Part shown: positions 50,752-60,592 of the stretch, in pieces | Numbering within the stretch: the stretch's first letter is position 1 | Layout: each line of letters starts with the position of its first letter | Assembly (NCBI GenBank): GCA_963746185.1 | Contig: CAVVAE010000002.1 | Location: 744,001-808,000 of the forward strand | Length of the DNA stretch: 64,000 bases | Direction: 5' to 3' | Origin: CAVVAE01 sp963746185 | GTDB lineage: Bacteria > Actinomycetota > Actinomycetes > Propionibacteriales > Nocardioidaceae | Program-made: the position numbers and the translations under genes | The notes under the pieces: generated by a model | The model's input: only the letters and a program-made list of their open reading frames with translations | Database searches by the model: none | Told to the model about the DNA's origin: nothing

Positions 50752-50910
50752 GGAGACCTCCTACCCAGCCCGCGTACCCAAATCGTGACGGATCGAACAC
50801 GCTGCGTGAATTTATGTCTTGGGACCGGCCATGCCGTCCCGCGACAGGTAGCCCATACTGTGCGTAGCGGATCGATGGTGGAGCGTGACAACCTCCAAGA
50901 AGGGACCTAT

Positions 50911-51759
50911 ATGTCAGACAATTCGCGAACGTTCCGGAGTTGGCAGGTTCTGCTGGCCATTCCCATGCTCACGGTCCTGACGGGTTCGCTCCTCCAAACT
51001 CCCAGCGGTCGGGCAACACCAGCCCCCACGTCATCGCCTGAGTCCTCGGCGCAGGCGGCGGCCGGGCAGCGTCCGAAGCCTCTGCTCCCCGACATGACGC
51101 CGCTGCGGGCGGCTGACCTGTCCCTCCAACGCACGAGGGGCGAGCGGAAGGTCCGGTTCGACTCGCGGCTCGCGAACATCGGTCGAGGGCCGATGGAAGT
51201 TCGTCCGAACAACTTCAAGAACTGCCGCAAGGGCGAGCGGCACGCATCGCAGGTCATTTACCACGACAACGATGACAACAAGTTCTTCAACCGCCGCGTC
51301 GACAAGGACGTCTCACGACGGTCCGCCGGCTGCATGGTGTTTCACCCGGCTCACAACCACTGGCACTTCGAGGCCGCGGCCCGCTACACGCTGTCGAGGC
51401 CGGACAGCCAGCGAAACATCTTGGTCCGCGCGCGGAAGATGAGCTTCTGTCTGCGCGACACCGAGCGAGTGCCCGAGTCGTTTGGAACGTTTAACCAGCC
51501 CCTCTACTACGGTGAATGCGGCCGCAATACTCCGCAAGGCATCTCCCGCGGCTGGCTTGACCTCTACTCCTCAGACCTCGTCGGGCAGGCGCTCAAGCTG
51601 CCGGCGCGCGTGAGGACGGGCGTGTTGTGTTTGACCATCGAGGTCGACCCACGAAACGAGCTGAGGGAAAGCAACGAGTCAAACCAGCATTCGGTGAGGT
51701 CGTTCAGACTGCACCGGAGCAGTGTTTCTCCCACCAAAGGCCAACCCTGCTCTACTTAG
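50911..51759 (+). CDS. Secreted lysyl-oxidase-like protein
   Basis: About 282 residues with an N-terminal signal (WQVLLAIPMLTVLTGSLL) and a Pro/Ser/Ala-rich linker. The core resembles the lysyl oxidase domain: GCMVFHPAHNHWHFE contains the copper-binding His-x-His cluster, preceded by VRFDSRLANIGRGPMEVRP and followed by REARKMSFC-like and GVLCLTIEVDPRNEL strands. Bacterial members are little studied; some cross-link or oxidise amines. The ATG at 50911 has an AAGAAGG ribosome site. The next gene is the M36 peptidase. Confidence 0.82.
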   Translation: MSDNSRTFRSWQVLLAIPMLTVLTGSLLQTPSGRATPAPTSSPESSAQAAAGQRPKPLLPDMTPLRAADLSLQRTRGERKVRFDSRLANIGRGPMEVRPNNFKNCRKGERHASQVIYHDNDDNKFFNRRVDKDVSRRSAGCMVFHPAHNHWHFEAAARYTLSRPDSQRNILVRARKMSFCLRDTERVPESFGTFNQPLYYGECGRNTPQGISRGWLDLYSSDLVGQALKLPARVRTGVLCLTIEVDPRNELRESNESNQHSVRSFRLHRSSVSPTKGQPCST

Positions 51760-51879
51760 GACCGCAGCACTCCGCGCCATAACCGGCGCTAGCGGTAGAC
51801 GTAACGCGGCCGTGACGCCCGACTGACAAAGGTGTGACCGCAACACACCCGAGGCAATGGGTAGGAACGGAGTACGCCG

Positions 51880-54552
51880 ATGGTGCAAGAGATCGACGTC
51901 CGCGAACCGACCGACCTGGTCCAGGCGGACCGCAGCGCGGCTCTGCGCGAGGCCGCCACCTCGGTCTCCGACAACCTGCTCGCCGGCGAGCACCGAGTGC
52001 GAATCGCCAGTTTCGATGCCACCACGGGCAACGCAGCGGTCGTCGTGTCGGACTCAGCGAGCGCTGTCTCCGGCGACTACCCGGCGAGAGCGCTCCAACA
52101 CCTGCAACGGATCAGCCCCGCACTGGGTCTCGATCCCGCACAGGCGCCGGAGTACGTCGCAGACGCCTCGAGCCATGTCACCTCGGCCGGTGTCGTTGCC
52201 GTACACCTACGTCAGCTCTACAAGGGCATTCCGATCTACGACGCTGCCGAGACCGTCCGCTTCGACACCGACGGCCGACTGCTCGAGGTTGCTGGCCGCT
52301 CGGTGACCGTCCCGGTGGACACCCCGGTGGCGAACGCGGTGAGTGCGCAGGCAGCTCTACGGACGGCGGCTGCACACGTGGCTGAGGCCGACGACGCCGC
52401 AGACGCACCGTTGGACCCGTTCGGGCAGCCACTCGTCGATCCTGCGCTCGACGTCACGGACTTCGCGCCGGTCGAGCGTACGTCGGGGGCTGACCGACCC
52501 GACCGGCCGACGACCTTCGACGCACCGCCCTTCCCGCACGTCGTGACGGTCGCGCTCATGTGGTTCCCGCTGGCAGCCGACCTCCGACTGACATGGCACA
52601 CCAAGCTCGCGGTGCCGGGGGGCGCGGTGTACCGGGTGATGGTCGACGCATCCACCAACGAGATCCTCCTCGCCAAGAGACTGACGCGGCGACTCGGCGG
52701 TGTCGCGGACGTCGTCCTCTCTGCCGGCGATGCCCCCCAGCACATCACGATGCCCAGGCCGGCCGATTCCTACGGCGCTCCGTTGGGAGCTCAGCTGCCA
52801 GCGGGCTTCCCGGACGACTGGCTGGTCAACCAGTCCACGAGAGGCGCCACGGTTCACGCGGTGTTGGAACCCGGTGCGATCCCGGTGCAGGGGACGACTG
52901 CTGGAGGCTCGGTGACGTTTACGCCGCAGTCGGCCCCAGACCGCTACGTGGTGAACCTGTTCGCCCTCTGCAGCAGCATGCACGATCTGCTGTATCTGCT
53001 GGGCTTCCGCGAGGCCGAGGGGAACTTCCAGACAGACAACCACTCCCGAGGAGGGCGTGGTCAGGATCCCGTCGTGGCGCATGTGTATCCCGCTGCCGTG
53101 TGGGGGACCGCGAACATGGGCACGCCTGCGGACGGCAGCCAACCGACGATGAACATGGGCCTGGTGACCTCGACCGGTCGACACACGGCGCTCGACCCCG
53201 ATGTCGTCTTCCACGAGTACACCCACGGACTGACGAACCGGCTCGTTGGCGGTCCGCTCGACGACACCTCCCTCGACGCACTGCAGTCGGGTGGCATGGG
53301 TGAGGGCTGGAGCGACTTCTTCGCCTGCATCGCCCTCGGAAAGACGGTGGTCGGCGACTGGGTCGTTGACAGTCCCAAGGGGATCCGCGGATTCCCGTAC
53401 GACGACAACTTCCCCGACAACTACGCATCGCTCGGCACCGGCAGGTACGCCGGTAGCTCCGTGCACAACCTCGGCGAGATCTGGTGCGCCACGCTGATGA
53501 CGTTGAGCCGGCGGATCGGCGCCTGGGAAACGGCTCAGATTGTCGTCGACGGCCTCAAGCTGACCGCGGCCAACCCGAGCTTCCTGGCTGCACGGGACGC
53601 GATTGTGCTGGCCGCCGATCGCTACGCGGCCGCCCGCGGCGACAGCGCGACTGAGCGGTCGGTGTACGTCGACCAGGTGTGGGGCGTCTTCGCCGAGTAC
53701 GGGATGGGACCGGCCGCACGAACCGGCGGCGCAGGAACCCTCTCCGGGATCAAAGCCGACTTCACGAAACCCCCGCCTCCGACCGACGACACACCGATGA
53801 CCTCGGTCTCGGGCACGGCAACGCCGGGACTGACTATCCCCGACAACGATCCGCACGGAGTGATGAGCGGGATCGACCTTCCCGATGTCGGGCCCGTTCG
53901 GCGCATCGAGGTCTCGGTGGACGTCACTCACACCTACCGCGGAGACCTTGATGTTCGGCTGGTTTCGCCGAGTGGAAAACCTGCGATCCTCCATCATCGC
54001 GCGGGCGGCAGTGCCGACGACCTCAAGCAAACCTGGCGCAGTTCCGACCTGGCTGCCCTGACCGCCCTGGTGGGAGTTGAGGCCGGTGGCACGTGGCGGT
54101 TGGAGATCTCCGACCTGGCTTCTCGTGACACCGGCATCCTGAACGAGTGGTCGATCCTCGTCGAGGTGGCGGAGGCAAGCTTGGTGGCGGAGGGCGAAGC
54201 GGTGCCTGGCCTCTTGATCCCGGACGACTCCCCCGCCGGCGTCCGCAGCGAGCTCACTCTGCAGTCCGATGACGCGATCTTGTCCCTGAGCTTGGACGTC
54301 GACATCACCCACACCTACATCGGTGATCTGGAGGTCACGCTCCACGGGCCAGACGCGACGAAGGTGATGGTCCACCGGCGGGCGGGGTCGGGTGCCGACA
54401 ACCTGATCGGGTCGTACACCTCAGGAGCAGGCGGTCCCCTCGGTCCGTTCGTCGGAAAGCCCGCCGGTGGGACGTGGCAGTTGCAGGTCGCAGACCTCGC
54501 TGGCCAGGACGTCGGAAAGCTCAACCGCTGGAAGATCTCGGCCAAGGTGTAG
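51880..54552 (+). CDS. M36 (fungalysin) family metallopeptidase with two P domains, no signal peptide
   Basis: An 890-residue zinc protease. An N-terminal FTP/propeptide region (about 1-240) precedes the catalytic domain with zinc ligands H445 and H449 in HEYTHGLTN and E475 in GEGWSDFFA. Two proprotein-convertase P domains follow at about 640-762 and 765-889, sharing DVTHTYRGDLDV / DITHTYIGDLEV. The N-terminus (MVQEIDVREPTDLV) is acidic with no signal peptide, lipobox or Tat motif, although M36 enzymes are normally secreted. The contractile-injection genes start 170 bases later on the same strand. Confidence 0.9.
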   Translation: MVQEIDVREPTDLVQADRSAALREAATSVSDNLLAGEHRVRIASFDATTGNAAVVVSDSASAVSGDYPARALQHLQRISPALGLDPAQAPEYVADASSHVTSAGVVAVHLRQLYKGIPIYDAAETVRFDTDGRLLEVAGRSVTVPVDTPVANAVSAQAALRTAAAHVAEADDAADAPLDPFGQPLVDPALDVTDFAPVERTSGADRPDRPTTFDAPPFPHVVTVALMWFPLAADLRLTWHTKLAVPGGAVYRVMVDASTNEILLAKRLTRRLGGVADVVLSAGDAPQHITMPRPADSYGAPLGAQLPAGFPDDWLVNQSTRGATVHAVLEPGAIPVQGTTAGGSVTFTPQSAPDRYVVNLFALCSSMHDLLYLLGFREAEGNFQTDNHSRGGRGQDPVVAHVYPAAVWGTANMGTPADGSQPTMNMGLVTSTGRHTALDPDVVFHEYTHGLTNRLVGGPLDDTSLDALQSGGMGEGWSDFFACIALGKTVVGDWVVDSPKGIRGFPYDDNFPDNYASLGTGRYAGSSVHNLGEIWCATLMTLSRRIGAWETAQIVVDGLKLTAANPSFLAARDAIVLAADRYAAARGDSATERSVYVDQVWGVFAEYGMGPAARTGGAGTLSGIKADFTKPPPPTDDTPMTSVSGTATPGLTIPDNDPHGVMSGIDLPDVGPVRRIEVSVDVTHTYRGDLDVRLVSPSGKPAILHHRAGGSADDLKQTWRSSDLAALTALVGVEAGGTWRLEISDLASRDTGILNEWSILVEVAEASLVAEGEAVPGLLIPDDSPAGVRSELTLQSDDAILSLSLDVDITHTYIGDLEVTLHGPDATKVMVHRRAGSGADNLIGSYTSGAGGPLGPFVGKPAGGTWQLQVADLAGQDVGKLNRWKISAKV

Positions 54553-54719
54553 GCCTCGACGGCGCCCTCTCTCGAGCTCGTTCGGCCGTCCGAAAGGCGT
54601 CGGAAAATTGGTCTGAACTGGGGCTGGCCGACCGCAATGCGCGGGCCTATCATCACAACGAGCGCGGGGCGGGTGACACGCAGCGACGGTTTCGCGCTCC
54701 GCGCACTGGGAGGGGCGGG

Positions 54720-55451
54720 ATGGCTGGCTCACGACTTCAGCTACTGGAGGGATTCGCCTGCGAGTCCTCCGGGGCCGTCGTGGAGATGCCTTTCGGGATC
54801 CAACGCCTGCTGGCGTTTCTTGCCCTGCGTGGTTCGAGCCACCGCTGTCAGGTCGCTGGCTCCCTCTGGCCCGACGTCCCCGAGGCCCACGCCCTCGCCA
54901 GCCTGCGGAGCTGCGTCTGGCGGGTCAACAAGCTGGTCCCCGAGCTGCTCAAGACCGACGGTGCCGCCCTGTCCATGTCTGACGCGATGACGGTCGACAG
55001 CCGTGAGCAGGAAGCATTCGCCACCAGTGTGCTGCGTGACCATGTCGACGACCAGGCCTGGATCCATGCCGGACTCCGCAGCCTGTGGCCGGGAGAGCTG
55101 CTCCCCGGCTGGTACGACGACTGGGTGATCTTCGAGCGTGAGCGACTGAGCCAACTGCGCCTGCATGCCCTCGAGAGGAGCGCCCGGATGCTCCTCGAAC
55201 GCGACGATCTCGACACCGCGCTGCAGCTCGCCCTCGAGGCCGTACGCGCCGAGCGGCTGCGAGAGTCTGCGAACGCTGTGCTCATGAAGGTCTACCTCGC
55301 CGAGGGCAACGTCTCAGATGCTGTGCACCAGTTCGAGGCCTACCGGAGTTTGCTGGTCGCCGAGCTCGGTGTGGAGCCATCTCATCGTCTCGCCGAACTG
55401 CTACCTACCCAGCGACAACGCAACGGTGCGGCACATTTGACACGACGGTGA
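54720..55451 (+). CDS. SARP-type regulator with BTAD domain
   Basis: A 243-residue activator: an N-terminal winged helix (about 1-90; FGIQRLLAFLALRG, LWPDVPEAHALASLR) and a bacterial transcriptional activation domain (about 95-230; WPGELLPGWYDDWVIFERERL, VEPSHRLAELL). No ATPase or TPR extension, so it is a small SARP. The ATG at 54720 follows GGGAGGGGCGGG. As the first gene before sheath and tube, it is the likely local regulator of the injection system. Confidence 0.88.
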   Translation: MAGSRLQLLEGFACESSGAVVEMPFGIQRLLAFLALRGSSHRCQVAGSLWPDVPEAHALASLRSCVWRVNKLVPELLKTDGAALSMSDAMTVDSREQEAFATSVLRDHVDDQAWIHAGLRSLWPGELLPGWYDDWVIFERERLSQLRLHALERSARMLLERDDLDTALQLALEAVRAERLRESANAVLMKVYLAEGNVSDAVHQFEAYRSLLVAELGVEPSHRLAELLPTQRQRNGAAHLTRR

Positions 55452-55509
55452 CGCTGGCAGGGGCATAACGGATGCCGTGAACGTCACGACGAACACATCC
55501 GGGGGAATC

Positions 55510-55692
55510 ATGATCCTGCATGCCTGGCGCGAGACCGAGGGCCAGATCCGCGTTCGACTGACGAGCACGGACGCGATCCAAACCAACGACCGCGTCACGA
55601 CGTACGCATCGAGCACGGCAGAGGTGCAGCGCTTGGTGCGGCTCTGGCTCGAGAGCGTGATGGGAAAGCAGGACCAGAACGCGTCGCCGTGA
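55510..55692 (+). CDS. Hypothetical protein, 60 residues
   Basis: A small soluble product (MILHAWRETEGQIRVRLTST opening) with beta-strand then helix character; the frame can extend to a GTG at 55477. GGGGGAATC before the ATG at 55510 is an acceptable ribosome site. No family recognised. It lies between the SARP and the sheath and could be part of the locus. Confidence 0.55.
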   Translation: MILHAWRETEGQIRVRLTSTDAIQTNDRVTTYASSTAEVQRLVRLWLESVMGKQDQNASP

Positions 55693-55758
55693 CGCCTTCG
55701 TGACGCAGAACGCGCTATTCCAAGCGGAGGTAGGTACTCACGACCGGGAGATGACCAC

Positions 55759-57324
<1,566 letters not shown>

Positions 57325-57337
57325 GAGGTGTGCTCCA

Positions 57338-57850
57338 ATGGCTGAGTTCAGCGTCAACACGACGCGATTCGACCCCTACAAGAACTTCAAGTTCCGGGTG
57401 AAGTGGGACGGCAAGTACGTCGCCGGCATCAGCAAGGTGGGTGCGCTCAAACGAACCACCGAGGTGGTCAAGCACCGCGAGGGCGGTGACCCGAGTACGT
57501 CGCGCAAGTCCGCGGGTCGCAACGAGTTCGAGGCGATCTCGCTGGAGCGTGGTGTGACCCACGACCCCGAGTTCGAGCAGTGGGCTGGCCGGGTCTGGAA
57601 CTTCGGTGCCGGCCTCGGAGCCGAGTCTTCGCTGAAGAACTTCCGCAAGGACCTCATCCTGGAGGTCTACAACGAAGCCGGACAACGGGTCCTGGCGTAC
57701 AAGATCTACCGCTGCTGGGTTTCGGAGTTCCAGGCGCTGCCTGATCTCGATGCCAATGCAAACGCTGTCGCCATCCAGTCCATCAAGCTCGAGAACGAAG
57801 GATGGGAGCGCGACACTGCTGTCGTCGAACCTGTGGAGCCCGCATTGTGA
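57338..57850 (+). CDS. Contractile injection system tube protein (Hcp-like)
   Basis: A 170-residue phage-tail-tube family protein that stacks as the inner needle. The typical opening EFSVNTTRFDPYKNFKFRVK, the KRTTEVVKHREGGDPSTSRK loop and the C-terminal VAIQSIKLENEGWERD are conserved in eCIS tubes. The stop overlaps the GTG of the next gene by four bases (GTGA). Confidence 0.95.
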   Translation: MAEFSVNTTRFDPYKNFKFRVKWDGKYVAGISKVGALKRTTEVVKHREGGDPSTSRKSAGRNEFEAISLERGVTHDPEFEQWAGRVWNFGAGLGAESSLKNFRKDLILEVYNEAGQRVLAYKIYRCWVSEFQALPDLDANANAVAIQSIKLENEGWERDTAVVEPVEPAL

Positions 57851-58557
57851 CGTTGCTGAGCTCTGAGACCGTCCTCGACCTCTGGGAGGCTGGCCTGCCC
57901 ATGACGCCGGCCGCCAGAGCTGTGCTGCTCCTGGAGGCGGCGAGCGGCGACACCGCATCCGACCTGCCCGTCGGTGCTCGTGACCACGCCCTGCTCGGCC
58001 TGTACGGCGCATCGAACGGCCGGGTCGCGGCCATGTCAGAGTGCCCTCAGTGCGATGCCGACCTCGACGTCGCGGTTAACCTCAGCGAACTTCCAGCCGC
58101 GAGCCACGCGGACCGCTTGGTCGATGTGGCGCAGAGCGGCTGCCACGTGATCGCCCGCTTGCCGACGGCCGGGGACCTGGCTGCGTTGGTGCCCAGCACC
58201 GATGCCGATGAGCTTCAGTACCTGCTTCTCGAGCGGTGCGTTCTGGAGTCGACTCGGGACGGCGTCGCCATCGACGTCAGGTCATTGTCCGCTGAGGTCA
58301 TCGAGGCCGTCGACACTGCGATGGACGAGGCCGATCCGAGCGCAGACATCTCCGTCGCGCTGACCTGTGCCGAGTGCGGCGCCGGGTGGTCGGAGCTCCT
58401 CGACCCGGTCCGCTTCGTCTGGGCCGAGGTCGAGTCCTCTGCGCGGCGACTGGCAACTGACGTTCACTCCCTGGCGCAGGCCTACGGGTGGAGTGAGCGG
58501 GAGATCCTCGACCTCAGCCCGTTCCGACGGCAGCTTTACCTCTCCGCGGTGCAGTAA
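57847..58557 (+). CDS. eCIS-locus protein with two CxxC pairs
   Basis: A 236-residue protein with a CPQC pair at about residues 68-71 and a CAEC pair at about 178-181, suggesting a zinc site, and an LLERCVLES segment between. Its place directly after the tube and the ending WSEREILDLSPFRRQLYL suggest the T4-type baseplate/tail-assembly chaperone-like proteins found in eCIS loci. I cannot name an exact counterpart. GTG start coupled to the tube stop; the next ATG overlaps its TAA by one base. Confidence 0.7.
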   Translation: MTLLSSETVLDLWEAGLPMTPAARAVLLLEAASGDTASDLPVGARDHALLGLYGASNGRVAAMSECPQCDADLDVAVNLSELPAASHADRLVDVAQSGCHVIARLPTAGDLAALVPSTDADELQYLLLERCVLESTRDGVAIDVRSLSAEVIEAVDTAMDEADPSADISVALTCAECGAGWSELLDPVRFVWAEVESSARRLATDVHSLAQAYGWSEREILDLSPFRRQLYLSAVQ

Positions 58558-59372
58558 TGACCCCGCCACGGGGCCACCTGACCCGCCTCGCTCTCCGCGC
58601 CACCCGAGCGACCGGGGGTCTGCGCCCGCGTCAGCCGTCGCTGTTCGAACCCGCCCTGCCTGAAGCGACCGAACCAGCAACGACGGAGACCGTGCGCGTT
58701 CGTCCCGTCAGCCCGCCGGAGGTGGCTGCGACTCCACCGGAAACTCCGATCAGCGAACCTCACGAGAGTCGGTCAACGCCAGCGGCAGCCCCCCACGTTG
58801 GACACGAGCTCGAGTCCGTTGCGTCGAGTGCTGCCGACTCGGCGCCGTCGTCAGCTGCCCCGTCGCAACAGCCGGAATGGGCGGTGCCTGCCACGCCGGC
58901 CGCATCCAGCGAAGCCGTGCCGCAAAAGTCATTGAGCGGTTCGATTGAACCGACCCACCTCATCGGAAGGCGCAGAACCGACAAGTTCCCGGCCGGACCT
59001 CCCGAACGAGAACCTGACCAACCCCTCTCGCGCCGCACGGTTCTTCGGGTTGTCAAGCCGGCTGTCCCCAGGGATCGGCCTCCATCGCCAACCTCCCGTT
59101 CGCCGGAGCCGTCGGCGTCCCCGACCAAGGCGCTACCGGCGCAAATCGAGAGAGTGGTTCCCCCTGAGCCGGAGACGCGCACGGTCCCCCGTCTCCACCC
59201 GCAGCCGACCAAACCTCTTCAGGCGCCTCCCGACGTCACCGTCACGATCGGCCGGATCGAGGTCGTGCCACCGCCCGCCCCACAGCCGGTTCGCCCCCGC
59301 CGACGGCCTGCGAAGCCGTCGACGGCACCGACGCTCGCTGACTACCTGCGTGATGGTCCAGGTGGGAAATGA
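58557..59372 (+). CDS. Pro/Ala/Ser-rich disordered eCIS-locus protein
   Basis: A 271-residue, low-complexity protein with an Arg-rich start, a long Pro/Ala/Ser/Glu-rich middle, and one ordered-looking tail: VTVTIGRIEVVPPPAP, then a basic stretch and ADYLRDGPGGK. A short tail of this form recurs at the ends of Pro-rich proteins in other eCIS loci. Its role is unknown; it could be a tether or assembly adaptor. It overlaps DUF4255 by four bases. Confidence 0.7.
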   Translation: MTPPRGHLTRLALRATRATGGLRPRQPSLFEPALPEATEPATTETVRVRPVSPPEVAATPPETPISEPHESRSTPAAAPHVGHELESVASSAADSAPSSAAPSQQPEWAVPATPAASSEAVPQKSLSGSIEPTHLIGRRRTDKFPAGPPEREPDQPLSRRTVLRVVKPAVPRDRPPSPTSRSPEPSASPTKALPAQIERVVPPEPETRTVPRLHPQPTKPLQAPPDVTVTIGRIEVVPPPAPQPVRPRRRPAKPSTAPTLADYLRDGPGGK

Positions 59373-60592
59373 GCAACTTCCTTGCCGCTGCAACGGTGTC
59401 GGCGGCCCTCCAGCTCCACCTCACCGATGCGGTGAAGGCGGCAGTCGGGGGAGCCGAGGTCTGGGTCGACCGGTCTGACGTGAAGCGGCAGAAGGCGGGC
59501 GTCAACATCTACCTGTACCGGACGTCGTACGACCCCGTTTGGCGCAACGAGGAGCTGCCTGCCCGTCGGGCTAACGGCTCGCTGATGAAGAAGCCGAAGG
59601 TTGCCGTCAGCCTGCACTACCTGCTCACGTTTCATGGAAAGGACGACCTGCTCGAGCCGCAGCGGCTGATGGGGGTGACGCTGGCCGCCCTGCACACCCG
59701 ACCGCTGATCACTCAAGAGTTGATCGACGAAGTCGTCACGGAGGCGACCGACAACCCGCCGAGCCACCCCTACTTGGCGATGACGGACCTGGCGGACGCC
59801 GACGAGATCGTGCGCGTGTCTCCTGATCCGCTCGTCCTCGACGACCTGTCGAAGCTCTGGTCCGTGTTCTTCCAGAGCCCCTACCAGCTGTCGGCGACGT
59901 TCGTCGCATCAGCGGTTCTCCTGGAGGAGCAAGCCGGCACAGTCGTTCCGGCACCACCCGTGCTCGAGTCGCAGCTCGCCGTCCGCCCGCTCCGCAAGCC
60001 TCGAATCTCCAGCGCGCGCAACGCGGCCAATCCCCGGGCACCCGTCGTCGCCGACAGCCAGCTGCAGATCGTCGGCAGTGGACTGCGCGGTGACGTCACC
60101 CTGGTCCGGATCGGGCCAGGCGAACTGACCCCCACGGATCCGGACACCAGCGCGACGTCCGTACGGGTCGGGCTGAACAGCCTTCCACCGGGAACGCTCA
60201 GAGCCGGACTGCAACCGGTCGTCGTCGCGCATCGATGGCTGGTCGGCACGCCGGCGCAGCCCCGAGGGGGCGAGCTGAGCAACGCGGTCGGCGTCTCGGT
60301 GTCCCCACGGATCACCGCCTCTGTCGCCGCCGACCAGCTCACCGTGACCAGTGACATCGTGATCGGACCACGCCAGCAAGCCGCGATATCGCTGCTCGTC
60401 CCGGCTTCGGGGGCAATGCGGCAGTTGATCGACGTACCCGATCGTGCTGCAGAAACCTCGAGCCTCACGGTCTCGCTGGCCGGCGTTCCTGCGGGCTCGT
60501 ACGGAGTCGCGTTGCATGTCGACGGGGCAGACAGCCCGCTGACCCTGAACGCCGGTGGAGCCATCACGGCACCGCTGGTGGTCGTGCCATGA
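59369..60592 (+). CDS. DUF4255 (Pvc16-like) cap/terminator protein with C-terminal beta domain
   Basis: A 407-residue protein. The first 190 residues match DUF4255/Pvc16_N, the cap that ends the sheath-tube in PVC/Afp particles (ALQLHLTDAVKAAV, GVNIYLYRTSYDPVWRN, LSVSPDPLVLDDLSKLWSVFFQ-type). The remainder is beta-rich with repeated Ig/IPT-like units (about 225-400). It overlaps both neighbours by four bases (ATGA), showing tight coupling. Confidence 0.9.
   Translation: MSNFLAAATVSAALQLHLTDAVKAAVGGAEVWVDRSDVKRQKAGVNIYLYRTSYDPVWRNEELPARRANGSLMKKPKVAVSLHYLLTFHGKDDLLEPQRLMGVTLAALHTRPLITQELIDEVVTEATDNPPSHPYLAMTDLADADEIVRVSPDPLVLDDLSKLWSVFFQSPYQLSATFVASAVLLEEQAGTVVPAPPVLESQLAVRPLRKPRISSARNAANPRAPVVADSQLQIVGSGLRGDVTLVRIGPGELTPTDPDTSATSVRVGLNSLPPGTLRAGLQPVVVAHRWLVGTPAQPRGGELSNAVGVSVSPRITASVAADQLTVTSDIVIGPRQQAAISLLVPASGAMRQLIDVPDRAAETSSLTVSLAGVPAGSYGVALHVDGADSPLTLNAGGAITAPLVVVP

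Noticed and set aside
52357..54375. 672-codon minus-strand open frame
   Set aside because: Entirely antisense to the M36 peptidase gene; high-GC third positions keep the opposite strand open. The translation is His/Arg-rich with no domain.
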